Positions 1 to 10,200 of a stretch of DNA of 64,000 nt are shown piece by piece (positions within the stretch are counted from its first letter, which is position 1; each line of letters opens with the position of its first letter). The notes below the pieces were generated by a model. That model saw nothing but the letters and a program-made list of their open reading frames with translations, did not search any database and was not told the origin of the DNA. Source of the stretch: an uncultured Christensenella sp. (GTDB taxonomy: Bacteria; Bacillota; Clostridia; Christensenellales; Borkfalkiaceae); contig CAJTUK010000001.1 in NCBI GenBank assembly GCA_910579525.1, forward strand, positions 1-64,000. The letters are read 5' to 3'. The position numbers and the translations under genes were made by a program.

Positions 1-382
1 TGCCGCTTGCCCAGGCGCTTGAACTGTTCGCCCAACTGATATTGCCGATTATGCTTTTGTCTACGGCGTCCTCGTTTACCGTTGCCGTTATGTGATATGC
101 CGTGTCCGCAGTTTCCGAAACGTTGTATGCCGCAAATTCTTCCTGCGGTATCTGTGCCGCACAAAGCAATATCCCGTTATTTTCGATTACGTCCATATTG
201 CTGCCGTTCTCATTATTGCCTGCGTTGTCGTCGTTTGGCTTTTGCAGGTTCTGGCGCAAGTCTTGCCACTGCATAGGGTTCCAATTACCAAACGCAACTG
301 AAACGCTTACATAAGAGACAGACAGCACCAACATTATAAAAGCTATAAATCCCCCGATAAAATTTGTTAATTTCTTTGTCAT
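1..382 (-). CDS. Secreted or membrane-anchored protein of the integrated element, N-terminal part
   Basis: The reading frame opens at ATG 382-380, preceded by a strong GAGGAGG ribosome site at 391-400, and runs off the left window edge, so only about 127 N-terminal residues are visible. It starts MTKKLTNF and then has a hydrophobic stretch (residues about 8-30) that fits a signal peptide or anchor. The rest is polar and Asn/Gln-rich. I do not recognise the family. It lies downstream of three small element genes on the same strand and probably belongs to the cargo or structural part of the integrated element. Confidence 0.6.
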   Translation of the reverse strand, partial: MTKKLTNFIGGFIAFIMLVLSVSYVSVSVAFGNWNPMQWQDLRQNLQKPNDDNAGNNENGSNMDVIENNGILLCAAQIPQEEFAAYNVSETADTAYHITATVNEDAVDKSIIGNISWANSSSAWASG

Positions 383-431
383 TTTTTTATTTCCTCCTCG
401 CGGGAACGTTGCGCCCCGCGTTTATTTACGA

Positions 432-608
432 TTATATATCTTTAAGCTCTTTCAACTCGACTTCCATATACACACGCTTGTATATGCTTTCCCCACGGTC
501 AGAGCAAGGCTCTGAACAAGAATTGACCCGCAAACGCAATAGGCTTTTCAAATAGTCTTTCATTTCCGCTATTTCTTCGGGTGTTCCCCATAACCTGATT
601 TTAACCAC
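432..608 (-). CDS. Small DUF3970-like phage/ICE protein
   Basis: This 58-residue protein begins VKIRLWGTPEEIAEM and ends with the pattern YKRVYMEVELK. Both resemble the small DUF3970 proteins of Firmicute phages and integrative elements, whose function is unknown. I chose GTG 608 because an AAGGTG ribosome site lies just upstream and the start overlaps the stop of the preceding gene by a few bases. A TTG start at 632 is also open. The overlap points to translational coupling. Confidence 0.6.
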   Translation of the reverse strand: MVKIRLWGTPEEIAEMKDYLKSLLRLRVNSCSEPCSDRGESIYKRVYMEVELKELKDI

Positions 609-984
609 GGCACACCTTACAATTGCTTTCAATAACCTTGATTAGCTCGCTTATTTCAGTTTTTGAAATTGCATATAACGAAATCATAAAGCCGAGTTCT
701 CGCTCGCCGTATAGAAAATCAAGTATTCCGTCAAGGTCGTTAGCCCAATCAAAAATATTAAGCTGTAAATCTTTATAGAGTTTCGGAAACTTTTCTTTTA
801 TAAGTTCCTGCACGTTTACGCCCGCGTTGGGGGTCGTCTTTATGGGATTAAACGCTTTTACTATGTCGTAAGCTCCATTAACTCCGCACATTGTTTCAAT
901 GGGGCAACCGTTATTATGTAAGTCACACATCGCGCAAGTAGCCCGCGCATTGACTTCGCAAGGCAACAAATCATTATTTTTCAT
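601..984 (-). CDS. Hypothetical Cys-rich-N-terminus protein of the integrated element
   Basis: The product is 127 residues. Several cysteines cluster in the first 35 residues (CEVNARATCAMCDLH and a later CPIETMC), which could bind a metal. A helical region without recognisable motifs follows, and the protein ends NCKVCRG. ATG 984 overlaps the upstream stop as ATGA, so I prefer it to the longer open frame starting at 1050. No family recognised. Its place in an overlapping three-gene string is typical of phage or ICE accessory genes. Confidence 0.6.
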   Translation of the reverse strand: MKNNDLLPCEVNARATCAMCDLHNNGCPIETMCGVNGAYDIVKAFNPIKTTPNAGVNVQELIKEKFPKLYKDLQLNIFDWANDLDGILDFLYGERELGFMISLYAISKTEISELIKVIESNCKVCRG

Positions 985-1241
985 TCCGTCACCCCGCCGA
1001 GCTTGCGCGCCTCGTTGAATTTTTTCTCGGCTTCGAGTATGCTTTCGCAAAGTTTAAAAAGTCCCGCGTTGTAGTTGTCGTCCCACGCTTCGATTAAAAG
1101 CTGTTCTGTAACGTCGGTTACTTCTTCGCGCCATTCCTGCGTGTCTTCGTCTTCGGTTTCTTGGTTCCAATAGTAGCGAAGCTCTTCAACGCGTGCAGTG
1201 TCGATTTTTGTTTTAAGCTCTTCGTAGTCCTTTTTGTTCAT
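981..1241 (-). CDS. Small acidic hypothetical protein of the integrated element
   Basis: An 86-residue, strongly acidic and helical protein (MNKKDYEELK...). The ATG at 1241 has an AGGAGA ribosome site about 8 bases upstream. It is the first gene of a minus-strand unit whose next two genes overlap it in turn. No domain recognised. Confidence 0.6.
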   Translation of the reverse strand: MNKKDYEELKTKIDTARVEELRYYWNQETEDEDTQEWREEVTDVTEQLLIEAWDDNYNAGLFKLCESILEAEKKFNEARKLGGVTE

Positions 1242-1419
1242 TTTTGCAAATCTCCTAAAAAATATATTTCAACGCCCTTGCGGGCTGTTGTTTCCTTAAT
1301 CTCAACCCCCGCGCCGTTTATGGCGGTGCAGGAGCCGAGATTTGCAAGCACCTTTGCGGATTCCCCCGCGCGGGTGCGTGTTGCTGTTCCGTCCTAACCC
1401 CTGCGCACGTCTACGGCGG

Positions 1420-1453
1420 GCGCAGGAGCTTAAAGGACAAAATGCAGTGTATT
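1420..1453 (+). repeat. 34-bp direct repeat, copy 1
   Basis: The stretch running from GCGCAGGAGCTT to GCAGTGTATT recurs without mismatch at 2011-2044. GC-rich flanking sequence to its left is also loosely similar between the two sites. Both copies contain AAAGGACAAAATG, which looks like a ribosome site plus start codon. Here the frame closes after 7 codons. The surrounding 1242-1531 gap holds no other gene I can support. Confidence 0.8.
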
Positions 1454-1531
1454 TTGTATTATTGACTTTACCCCCCTTCATATGGTAAAATTTGATTGGA
1501 AGACAAAAATCTACAAGGCGGTAAATTCAAT

Positions 1532-1825
1532 ATGGAAAAACAATATTATGCAATTTTGATGAGACGTGCTGATTTCAACATGGAAACTATTAACGAAGAA
1601 GAACTTTCGACATTAACCCCACAAGAAATAGAAGATTTAGCAACAAGAATAAATTGCGTAAGCTCTAACTATAAAGAGATATATGACGAGTTCCAACAAA
1701 TAAAAAAAGATTATCCTGCATTAAAAGCATTGGCAGAAAACGACGCCGGCGGAACAGCTGATTTAGATTTAGAGATGTGTATCGTTAGAATATCAGTAAT
1801 GAAAGATTGGGAAACATTTAAATAA
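1532..1825 (+). CDS. Hypothetical protein of the integrated element
   Basis: The product is a 97-residue acidic protein beginning MEKQYYAILMRRADF. ATG 1532 lies 8-10 bases after AAGGCGG. An in-frame TTG at 1496 is also open but has a poorer context. The body is helical, with a segment resembling a small phage regulatory protein, but no named family was recognised. A strong terminator follows directly, so it is probably a single-gene transcript. Confidence 0.55.
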   Translation: MEKQYYAILMRRADFNMETINEEELSTLTPQEIEDLATRINCVSSNYKEIYDEFQQIKKDYPALKALAENDAGGTADLDLEMCIVRISVMKDWETFK

Positions 1826-1839
1826 TTGTCAGTTTTTTT

Positions 1840-1868
1840 AGCCTCTCGCATTTTGAGAGGCTTTTTTG
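1840..1868 (+). terminator. Rho-independent terminator
   Basis: An 8-bp stem AGCCTCTC/GAGAGGCT is followed by six T residues, just after the 1532-1825 gene. Confidence 0.85.
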
Positions 1869-2010
1869 TTTGGTTAAGTGATAAATAAAGGCATATACCA
1901 TTAACTGACTTCTTGTTAGATTTAACTTTTTATGTTCCATAATTTCACCCCTCCACGCGCCGGTGCGTGTTCTCGCCGCTCGCCCTTACCCCCGCGCCCC
2001 ATTTTTTGAG

Positions 2011-2044
2011 GCGCAGGAGCTTAAAGGACAAAATGCAGTGTATT
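2011..2044 (+). repeat. 34-bp direct repeat, copy 2
   Basis: This is a perfect copy of 1420-1453, lying upstream of the XRE repressor. In this copy the AAAGGACAAAATG start leads into a 20-codon frame that closes inside a terminator hairpin. Confidence 0.8.
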
Positions 2045-2095
2045 GCCTTAATTGTCCCGCTTTTGGAATCTCTTCCGAAAGCGGGGTTTTTATAG
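2033..2095 (+). CDS. Possible tiny hydrophobic leader peptide
   Basis: The ATG at 2033 follows AAAGGAC at good spacing and opens a 20-codon hydrophobic frame (MQCIALIVPLLESLPKAGFL). The last codons form the descending arm of the terminator at 2056-2092, an arrangement known from attenuation leaders. The repeated upstream copy keeps the first codons (MQCI) but then diverges. It may equally be a chance frame over a structured RNA. Confidence 0.3.
   Translation: MQCIALIVPLLESLPKAGFL
2056..2092 (+). terminator. Rho-independent terminator or attenuator
   Basis: The stem CCCGCTTT/AAAGCGGG at 2056-2063 and 2078-2085 is followed by GTTTTTAT. It sits upstream of the repressor gene. Confidence 0.75.
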
Positions 2096-2119
2096 TCTCG
2101 TCTGTTTGCACACAAAAAC

Positions 2120-2195
2120 ACAGAGAATCTGTATTATCCACAATACTATAACACAGAGTTTTTGAGTTTGCAAGATTTCAACACAGAAATTCTGT
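2120..2195 (+). promoter_or_regulatory. Operator-like palindromes upstream of the XRE repressor
   Basis: ACAGAGAATCTGT (2120-2132) and ACAGAAATTCTGT (2183-2195) share the ACAGA/TCTGT arms around a short centre, with a half-site-like CACAGAG between them. The second ends 11 bases before the repressor start codon. This is a typical autoregulatory operator layout, and the XRE protein is the obvious binder (inference). Confidence 0.6.
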
Positions 2196-2206
2196 AAAAT
2201 TTTTAT

Positions 2207-2584
2207 ATGGAATTTGCAAAACAGCTTAAAGATTTGAGAAATTCAATACAATACACGCAAAAACAGTTAGCAGAATATTTGGGCTTATCGGCTAATTGTG
2301 TCTGTGAATGGGAAAAAGGTAGAAGCGAACCCAGCTTATCCACGATTAGAAAATTAGCGGCGTTTTTCGACGTTTCAGCCGATTATCTTCTCGGGTTAGA
2401 GGACGATTTTGGAACAAGACCGGCGACTGCACCCGTCCCCATGGGCGACAACTACACCGCTGACGAGCGCAAAATTATTGAGCAATACCGCAGTATTCCC
2501 GATAAACTCAAAGTGTTAGTTCGCCAGCAACTTGAAATTTATACCGCACCGGGCGAATTGCTTTCTAAACCGCAAAAAAAGTAA
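2207..2584 (+). CDS. XRE-family repressor (HTH_3)
   Basis: This is a 125-residue phage-type repressor. Residues about 5-60 form a Cro/C1 helix-turn-helix: QKQLAEYLGLSANCVCEWEKG is followed by the SLSTIRKLAAFFDVSADYLLG pattern characteristic of the family. The C-terminal half is a short linker and helix without a peptidase domain, so this is not a LexA/CI-type self-cleaving repressor. It sits directly upstream of the integrase and behind two palindromic operator-like sites, and likely controls the element's lysogeny or excision genes. Confidence 0.9.
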   Translation: MEFAKQLKDLRNSIQYTQKQLAEYLGLSANCVCEWEKGRSEPSLSTIRKLAAFFDVSADYLLGLEDDFGTRPATAPVPMGDNYTADERKIIEQYRSIPDKLKVLVRQQLEIYTAPGELLSKPQKK

Positions 2585-2590
2585 TAAAAT

Positions 2591-2616
2591 AGCCCCCTAC
2601 TACTTTGAAGGGGGCT
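2591..2616 (+). terminator. Stem-loop between repressor and integrase
   Basis: The 8-bp stem AGCCCCCT/AGGGGGCT lies directly after the repressor stop. The following sequence (AACAAATTGCTTTT) is only moderately T-rich, so it may be a weak terminator. Confidence 0.6.
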
Positions 2617-2811
2617 AACAAATTGCTTTTACTAAAAGAGGACTATGAAGGGCTGTTAAAAGCCATTGCTATTTTGCAGACCATTTGCAAAAATGCGGTA
2701 ATGTCTGAAATCGAGGAGGAACAAGAACGGCAAGCTGAAAAAATTTTAAAATTTTTAAAGAATGAACGGGTATTTGAATTAATTCTTTTAAAGAGGAGGA
2801 AACAAATACCT

Positions 2812-3852
2812 ATGAAATTTAGGGAAATTATAAACGAGCAATGGTTAAAAGACCATACAAGAATCAGAACTAACGGATTATATGAAATCCGGTGTAGCAT
2901 AAATAAAATACCTATTACCGGGTCAGGAAAGAGCATTGAAACGGCATGTGAAAATTTTATAAATTCACTCATTGATAAAACGCGCCCTACGCCAAAGAAG
3001 CCGGACAAAAAGCCCGAAGTTAAACGGGTTTTGTTTAATGACTTCGCCGAGCAGTGGGTTTCACTTGTTAAAAAGCCGACCGTTAAAGAGTGCACCTATA
3101 CTTCGTTCGTCATAAATTACAACGCGCACGTTAAGCCGTTTTTTAACGGCAAGTACATAGACGATATTACGGCTATGCAGATACAGCCGCTATTTAACGG
3201 TTTTGCGGAACGGAAGCAATCACGTGTTGCGCAGAATATCAAAGTAATTTTAAATCAGATATTCGAGGGCGCCGTCGCCGAACGACTAATAACGTTTAAT
3301 CCAATGGCCAACGTCAAGGTTTTAAAGCACCACAATAAAAGGGGAACGGCGCTTTCCTACGAGGAAGAAGCCGAATTTCTTCGGAAGCTGAACGACAGCA
3401 AGTATAAACTTACTTTTGCAATTATGCTCTTCGGCGGAATGAGGCGCGGCGAGCTTGCAAGTCTGAAAGTCGAAGGCGAATTTTTGAGTGTTAAAAACGG
3501 GAAGTTGAGGATCTCGCAGGAAGAAACCCGAAGAAGGATTCCAATAACTCCTATGCTTCGGCCGTATTTGGAGAACGCGACAGCCGAAGAGCTATGCGAG
3601 GCGGTGAGCTTAACGTGTGACAAGCTGTCACGAGCTTTTAAGGCGCTGTGTCCGCTCCACCACCTGCACGAGCTGCGGCATACGTTCGTAACACGTTGTC
3701 AGGAATGCGGAGTTCCGCGGGAAGTCGTTTCAGTCTGGGCGGGGCACGCTTCCGACAACACGATGACGTCGACCGTATACACGCATTTTTCACCGGAATT
3801 TATGCTGCACGAGGGGCAAAAAATCGACTATTATAATAGATTAAAGGATTAA
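2812..3852 (+). CDS. int: Tyrosine recombinase (phage/ICE integrase)
   Basis: This is a site-specific tyrosine recombinase of 346 residues from ATG 2812, which follows an excellent GAGGAGG site. An N-terminal arm-binding region and core-binding domain lead into the catalytic domain. The first catalytic Arg is in MLFGGMRRGELASL, the HxxR box is HELRHTF, the later His is in WAGHAS, and the nucleophile Tyr is in STVYTHF. The frame stays open upstream to 2605 with about 70 additional helical residues, so a longer form or a fused small protein is possible. The gene points at the tRNA-Leu fragment at 3961-4020, which is the usual integrase/attachment-site arrangement. Confidence 0.92.
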   Translation: MKFREIINEQWLKDHTRIRTNGLYEIRCSINKIPITGSGKSIETACENFINSLIDKTRPTPKKPDKKPEVKRVLFNDFAEQWVSLVKKPTVKECTYTSFVINYNAHVKPFFNGKYIDDITAMQIQPLFNGFAERKQSRVAQNIKVILNQIFEGAVAERLITFNPMANVKVLKHHNKRGTALSYEEEAEFLRKLNDSKYKLTFAIMLFGGMRRGELASLKVEGEFLSVKNGKLRISQEETRRRIPITPMLRPYLENATAEELCEAVSLTCDKLSRAFKALCPLHHLHELRHTFVTRCQECGVPREVVSVWAGHASDNTMTSTVYTHFSPEFMLHEGQKIDYYNRLKD

Positions 3853-3960
3853 GCCCAATTTACGCCCAGCGTGAAAAACGTGCACATAAAGACACTTTTA
3901 CTTAAAAATACCGCAAATACGGGGTTTTTGCGGACAAATCGCGGGATTTTATCCGTTTTT

Positions 3961-4020
3961 TGCTCCTCAAAATCCCGTGGTAGCGATACCGTGTGGGTTC
4001 GACCCCCACCACCGGCACCA
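3961..4020 (+). mobile_element. Attachment site: 3' part of a tRNA-Leu gene (element boundary)
   Basis: The sequence contains a CTCAAAA loop compatible with a CAA anticodon, a long variable arm, the T-arm GTGGGTTCGACCCCCAC and the acceptor 3' strand ending CACCGGCACCA. The GCCGGTG 5' acceptor strand that should lie about 85 bases upstream is absent. A truncated tRNA 3' end just beyond an integrase gene is the classic mark left by tyrosine-recombinase integration. The intact tRNA should lie at the other end of the element, left of this window. Confidence 0.8.
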
Positions 4021-4022
4021 AC

Positions 4023-4052
4023 GACTTCCCTTATAAAGAGGAAGTCTTTTTT
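4023..4052 (+). terminator. Terminator behind the tRNA-Leu fragment
   Basis: The stem GACTTCC/GGAAGTC is followed by TTTTTTATT. It was probably the native tRNA terminator before integration. Confidence 0.75.
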
Positions 4053-4058
4053 ATTAAA

Positions 4059-4096
4059 CCAAAAATGCGGAAGCAAATTTGCTTCCGCATTTTTGG
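4059..4096. terminator. 38-bp perfect palindrome, probable bidirectional terminator
   Basis: Two 19-base arms (starting CCAAAAATGCGGAAGC) are exactly complementary, with A/T runs on both outer sides. It would stop transcripts arriving from either direction. Confidence 0.75.
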
Positions 4097-4108
4097 TTTC
4101 AGCATGCC

Positions 4109-4187
4109 GCCGTTACCGTCGAAAGAAGGTTACCACACCGTTTCATTTGAATTGATACAACTTTTGATTGCACGCGACGGTAACGGC
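4109..4187 (-). other. Long-range inverted repeat behind the giant gene
   Basis: GCCGTTACCGTCG (4109-4121) and CGACGGTAACGGC (4175-4187) match over 13 of 13 bases with about 53 bases between. They lie downstream of the giant minus-strand gene and could form its transcript 3' end. Function unproven. Confidence 0.45.
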
Positions 4188-4244
4188 TTTATGCTTTTAT
4201 TTGAACTCCTTAAAAGAGAGCCCACCTGATTGAGTAATAATTTA

Positions 4245-7200
4245 TTATTCCGAATCTACGATATCGTTGAAGCCGTCTAAATCTTCTACTGCTCTGCGTT
4301 TCTTCAGTTTAACCGCCAATACTACTATCAACAAGATCGCAACTGCCGCCACAGCACCTACAACGTACCAAACCCACATGGGAATACTGGTTCCGCCGAC
4401 TATATCGTCGGGCGCTACTATAGATATAGCTTTTGCCGACTTGCCGCTGATTTCGTAATTATCGTTATCAACGGTTACCGTTAATTCGTGTCCGCCTATC
4501 CTTACGAAGTCGCCTTCCGCGGTTACGCTTACGCGTATAGTTTTACCTCCGTCGGTAAAGTCGTTATAATGCTTCGTTTCGTTGGGTTGTATGCCTTCAA
4601 GCGATAAATCGTCGCCTATCCAGCCGCTGATTACAGGAACGGGCATATGAACGTTTCCGTCTGCCGTAAATTCAGTGTCGCCCCAAGTTATCGAAAGCTG
4701 ACGCTTATTGATAACGTATCTGCCTACATTGCTGTCTGCATCTGCGTTGCTTTGCTTGTAAATAATCTGGTTGTTAGAAGGAACGTCTTCGTTGAGTTCG
4801 AAGTAAATCGTATATTTGCCTACGTTGGTAGTGCTGTCAACATTAGATTGCGAACCGTTGAACGCATAAGCTTTTGCCGACTTTTTGAAGTCTGCCGCCT
4901 GCATAGCGCCGTTAACGGTTACATATCCTTCGTCAACGAGCTTCTCTGCAAGATTTTCAGGCAACTCGTCGCCGTAAGAAATTTCGAAATCTTTCTGGAA
5001 TACGACGATTATATACTTATCTCTGTCAAGAATACGAACGTACCATTTACCTTCGAGGTCGTCGTGGTTTGCAATAGAAATCTTATAATTTACTATCCAC
5101 TCGCCTGCCGTTACTATTGCAGGTTTTGTAGTCAGATTTATCTCGGGATTGCGGTTGAAGTCATCCGCAACGGGATAAGGATTGCTATACAAAATCTTAA
5201 CGTCCGCGTCGGCGTAACCGTCAAAGTTGATAAATACGTACTTGCCGTCTCTCTGCGTATCGAGATTGATAAAGAAACTGCTGTAGCTGTCAAGAACGCC
5301 TTCTTCGTTGAAGAGTTCCGTTCCGCGTTTAAGCACCGTAATGGTAGAAGTTTTTACTGTGAACAAACCTTCCGTATGAGCACCGTCGGCGTCTTCCTGC
5401 GAGCCTACAAACACTACGTTGTAGTTACTGCCGTAGGTTGCGCTGTCCCAGCTACCCTGAATACGATAATCTTTAGAATACTTCTCGGTTTTGCTGTTGA
5501 AGTTTGCGGTAATGAAGTTACCCGCGTCGATGTCGGTCGTAGCAAAGTTTACGGTTGCCTTTATTTTGAGGTCGTCTCCGGCAAGTGGTCTCAAGCTCTG
5601 TCTTGCGTATTCAACGCTCAATTTGCTTTGATAGTTTGAGGTACTTACTTCACCGTAGTAGAATTCTCTGTCTGCAAGTTCAACGGTAATTTCACGTTTA
5701 AGAATGTCGAATTCGAATTCCGTTTTAGTGAGAGTAACACCGGTATGATTATCGCCGTCTTTTCTTTCAACCCTAATCTTGTATTTGCCCGCGTTAATCG
5801 CTTCGCCGTCCGTCAGTCCTGCATTCACAGCGGGGTCGGTTATAAGAATAACGTCAAGCGCAATCCACTGTTCGGTCGAACCGTCAACAATCTTATACGA
5901 AGCCGTAGGAACGTGCGCCTTTCCGTCGTAAACGAAGTCGCCGTTTGCCGTGGTTTCGCCTATAAGCTTAACGTCGCCCGTTTTTGCGTCAATAACAAGC
6001 GTTGCCGCAAGAATATTGAAATTGTAGTTACGAAGAATCTGGTTGAGCTTTTCCAACTCGCTCGCGCTGGTAGTCTTTACGATACTAACCGAGCCGGGGG
6101 TAGTGCTTGTAGTGTAAGGGCTCGAAAGCCAACCGTTAGCATACTTCTTACCGTCCACAGTGTTGGTAAGAGCAGCAATAATATTGCTTTCTTCGCTTGA
6201 AAGCAATCCGCTGAACGAACCGTCCGTCACTTCATAACCTTTAAGCGTATCGCCGTAATTCACGGTCATATTGCTGGGGGTTATGGTAAGGTCGATTTTA
6301 TCAACAGTACACTGTTGTTCCGCGCCTGCAAGTTTATAGTTTTTATAAGCGCTGTTCGTGCCGTCGAATTCTACCGCAAGGGTATAAATTCCTGCGTCCT
6401 TGATTTGGGTTACTTCGGTCTTTTTGCCACCGTCTACGCGGTAAATTTTATAAACGAGTTTAACGTTGTCCGCGCCTACGAGGTTGTTCATTGTAGCGGT
6501 CTTGGAAACAAAGCTTTCAAGAGCTTTTGCGCTGTAAGTCGTGCTCACTTCGCCGCTCGCTTCGGTCCATTCGCTGCTGTCGAAATCCCACTCTACTTCT
6601 ATTACCTTTGCGGTAATTTTATATTCCTGAACAAGTTCGAATTTATTTCCGCTGAACGCGTAGTTACCGTTTGAAGGCAAAGTTGTCTTAACGTAATAAG
6701 TACCCGCGTCTTTGGAGGTTGCAACGGTTGTGCAAGCCGAGTCGGAATAAACCTGAACCGCAAGTTCGAGGAATGTTCCCGTGCTTACTTCGAATTTAAC
6801 AACGGGGTTTTGAACCGCGCCGTTATATTCTAACGTATAGCCGTCGGTTGCGTTGCCGCCAAAGTTCCAGTTAAGAGTGATTTCTTTGGGTTTAATTGTA
6901 AATTCAGCATAACCGCCTGTATATGCAACGGTTACGTCCACGGTGTAGTCTCCACTAACGGGAGTTGCTTCCACCTTATACTTGCCTGCGTTTACAGGAG
7001 CGTCGTTGCCTAATTTATCCCAGCCGTTCGTAGCGCTGTTGAACGCATAGAACGTATATACGTACTTGTCGCTGTTCGAAGGTCCCGACTTAACTACGGG
7101 GTGTTGCGCGTTGCCGTTGAAAGTATAATCAACCGCCGCGTTGAGCTTATTGCCCGCCGTAGGAGTAACGCTTTCGCTCTCATACCAGCCGAAGCCCGAA

Positions 7201-10200
7201 GGAGCCGCTTTTTGTACTTTATATACGCAGGTCGCACCGGAAGTTGCGATTTTGTAGTTGGGGTTGATTATTATGAGCGTTGCCGTCCACGTACCCGTAC
7301 TGCTGTTCTTTCCTTCTACGTAATAATCCGTTCCGGCAACAAGCGTATCGCCTGCCGCGGTATTTGTAAGGTTTACGGTAGGAGCCTGCGGCGTGCCCGC
7401 AAGGAAGTCGAATACAAAGTCGTTACCGCTCGTGAGATCCGTATGCGTAGTGCCGCTCTTGTCAAGCCAAGCTATGGTAAGCTCGCGCTTATCGATGGTA
7501 AATTTGCAAGTCGAATCGGTAGTTGCCGCAAACGTGTAGTTCACCGTATCGGGCAGATAAGCTTCCGCCTGATAGGTAGTTCCCGCGTTAGTGCGCGCTC
7601 CCGAAGTCGAAAGTTGAGACCAGTTTCCGTTAGCGCCCTTATATTGCGCTACGGGAATCTGCGATTTGCCGTTGTAAGTGAAGCTGAACGAAGGTTTTAC
7701 ATAACTCGTTTCATTGAGAGCGTTGTCAAAATTTTCCGTCCAATAAACCGTGATTTCAAACGGGGTGATGGTATAAGTTCCGTTATTTACGATAATGTCG
7801 TAATTGGAATTTGCCGTCGTGGAACCAGTTATGATATAAGCGCCTACTCCCGTTTCGGTATCTCTTCCGCGCGTAAGCGTTACGCCGATGTCGGTTAACG
7901 CATCCCATGTCGCAAGAGTGCTGCCCGTATGCAGAGCCCACGTGTTCGTCATTCCGTCAAACCAGCCGCCCGCGGGTTTGGTGCCCGTGTAGCTTACCGA
8001 CTGGTTTTTAATATCTATTTCGATTTGCTTCTTTTCTACTTTGAGTTTGCCGTTAACTGCCGTAATATTGTAGTTTAGCGCGCTCAAACCCGAAACGTCG
8101 GGGATAATATTATAAGTCCCAACTTCACGGCTACCGGCAACAGAGGTGTCGTAGGTGTATGTGTAAGTTACCGCCGAAGTAGACGTTACTACCGAGTTGG
8201 TATCTCCGTTTACAAATCCCGTAATCTCATAGCCGTTGTTTGCCGCCGCGTCGCCGTAGACGATGCTATGGTCGTTTGCCGTGACTTTAAGCGTAGCTTT
8301 GTTTACCGTGTAATCGCCGTGAGTCTGGGCGGGTTTGCTTGCGCCTTCAAAAGTAACGGCGTAGTTCTTGTTTGTCCAGCTCGTTGCAACGATTTTGTAA
8401 GTTCCCGCGTCAAACGTGGTAACTTTCGTTCCGTCAGCTTTCTGAACTTCGAGTTTAACGCCGAGGTCGTCGCCGTTCACAACCGAAGACCCTGACTTCA
8501 CCCCGTATGTGAGTCTTGCGGGCGTATCGCCGTAAGTTTCCGTTACGTGGTTGATTTCAACCGTAACGGCTTTGGGGTTAATGGTGAGTTTACCGTTCTT
8601 GTAAACTATGTCGTAGTTTGCCGCCGTAAGTCCGCCGGGGATTATGGCGTATTCTATTTTCGTAGTGCCGTCGGCTTCGAACACGTCGCCGTACTGCGTA
8701 TAAGTGTAGCGGTAAGAAGGCGTTCCGAAGCCCGAAATCGTGCTCTCGTTTTCGCCGGTTACAAATCCGCTGTAAGTTACGCCGGGCGAGCAGTCCTTGC
8801 CCTCCTTTCCGTATTCTACCGTCTTATCTGCGGCAGTTACGGTGAGCGTAGCTTTGGTTATTTCATACAAACCGTCAAGGCAGGTTATATCGTAGTTGGG
8901 GTTATCGCTTGCAAGCGAAGAAGCCGCCTTCAATATAGTTTTGCCTACGTTGGCATTAGCGGGCGCACCCACTTTTATTTTGAGAACGTCGCTGCCGTAA
9001 ACGCCCGTACCGTTGATAAACGAATAAACGTCGTTTGCAGTGTAATCGGTAGCGTCGGGGTCGAGCTCGACGTCAAGTTTGCCGCTGTACGTCTGCGATA
9101 TGCTGTTAAGCTGAATAACTACCGCTTTCTTTTCTACGGTCAAAGTGCCCGTGGCAAAAGTTATATCATAGTTATCGGCAGTCAGTCCCGAAGGGGTTAT
9201 AACGTAAGAACCTACGCCCTCGCCCGCCGCGTACTCGGTGGAGTTCAACTGTGCGGTGTAAGTAAGCGTGCCGCTGAAAAGTCCCGCGGTGGCCTGGTCT
9301 TCGCCGTCGATAAAGCCGTCATAGCTTGCAGTATAAGCAGGCGCTGCGTCGCCGTAAGTTACCGTCTTATTGTCCGCGGTAATGGTGAGCGCCTTTTTCT
9401 TTATTTCGTAATCCTTGGTGGTTGCACCGAGGTCGTAGTTACCGTTTGCAATGCTTGCGGTAACGGTATAAGTTCCCGCCTTTGTGGGCGCCGTGGCGCT
9501 CTCCGCATAGACGGTAGTTCCGCGACCCTTGTATTTGAGCGTAACCGTTACGGTTTCCGTAGCGGGCACGCCCGCTACGGTGTACGTTACTTTAACGTTT
9601 TCGCCGTAGAAGAAGTCGGCGATATTCAAAGTTACCGTTACGGTATTTGCCTCTATATCCGCTTTAACCGTATTTTTGGACACGGTATAATCGAAATACA
9701 GGTCAAAATGCTTTGCAAAATCGTCGGTGCCGCTGTTGCTTATTATAATATTGTCTATACTTACCGCAATATCAGTGCCTGCGTCTGCGGTTGCAAAACG
9801 TCCCGAAAGGGTTGCCTTCAATCCCGCAATTTCGGTTGCGAGTTTCGTAGCCATATCGTTAGCGTAGCCTATCGACGTGATAGCAACGTCGGTAGAAGGC
9901 ACAAGTGAAATTCCGGTGTATTTAAGCGTTGCCTTCGTTGTTCCGTCATAAGGCTTTTTGCCGCCGTCTACCGAAATGCCGCTCACGTAAACGGGCGTTT
10001 TGAGTATATTGGCATAAAGTTTTATGTCGGAAGTAACTAATTTATAGTTGTCTTTATCCGTACCGTCAAGGCTGTAACCGCTCACGGTTACGTATCTCAA
10101 ACCTACCTCGGCGCTGTCAAACGCATCCGTTCCCGAATTTTTAAGAGTAACCGCGTCTCCCGTTATTATACCGTCGAGCGCGGCGGTACCCGTCCAGACT

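Noticed and set aside
3930..4020. A complete tRNA-Leu gene
   Set aside because: No GCCGGTG acceptor strand or D-arm is present upstream of the anticodon part. Only the 3' section exists.
4245..4440. Sortase (LPXTG) anchor of the giant protein
   Set aside because: The C-terminus has a membrane helix and charged tail but no LPXTG-like motif before it.
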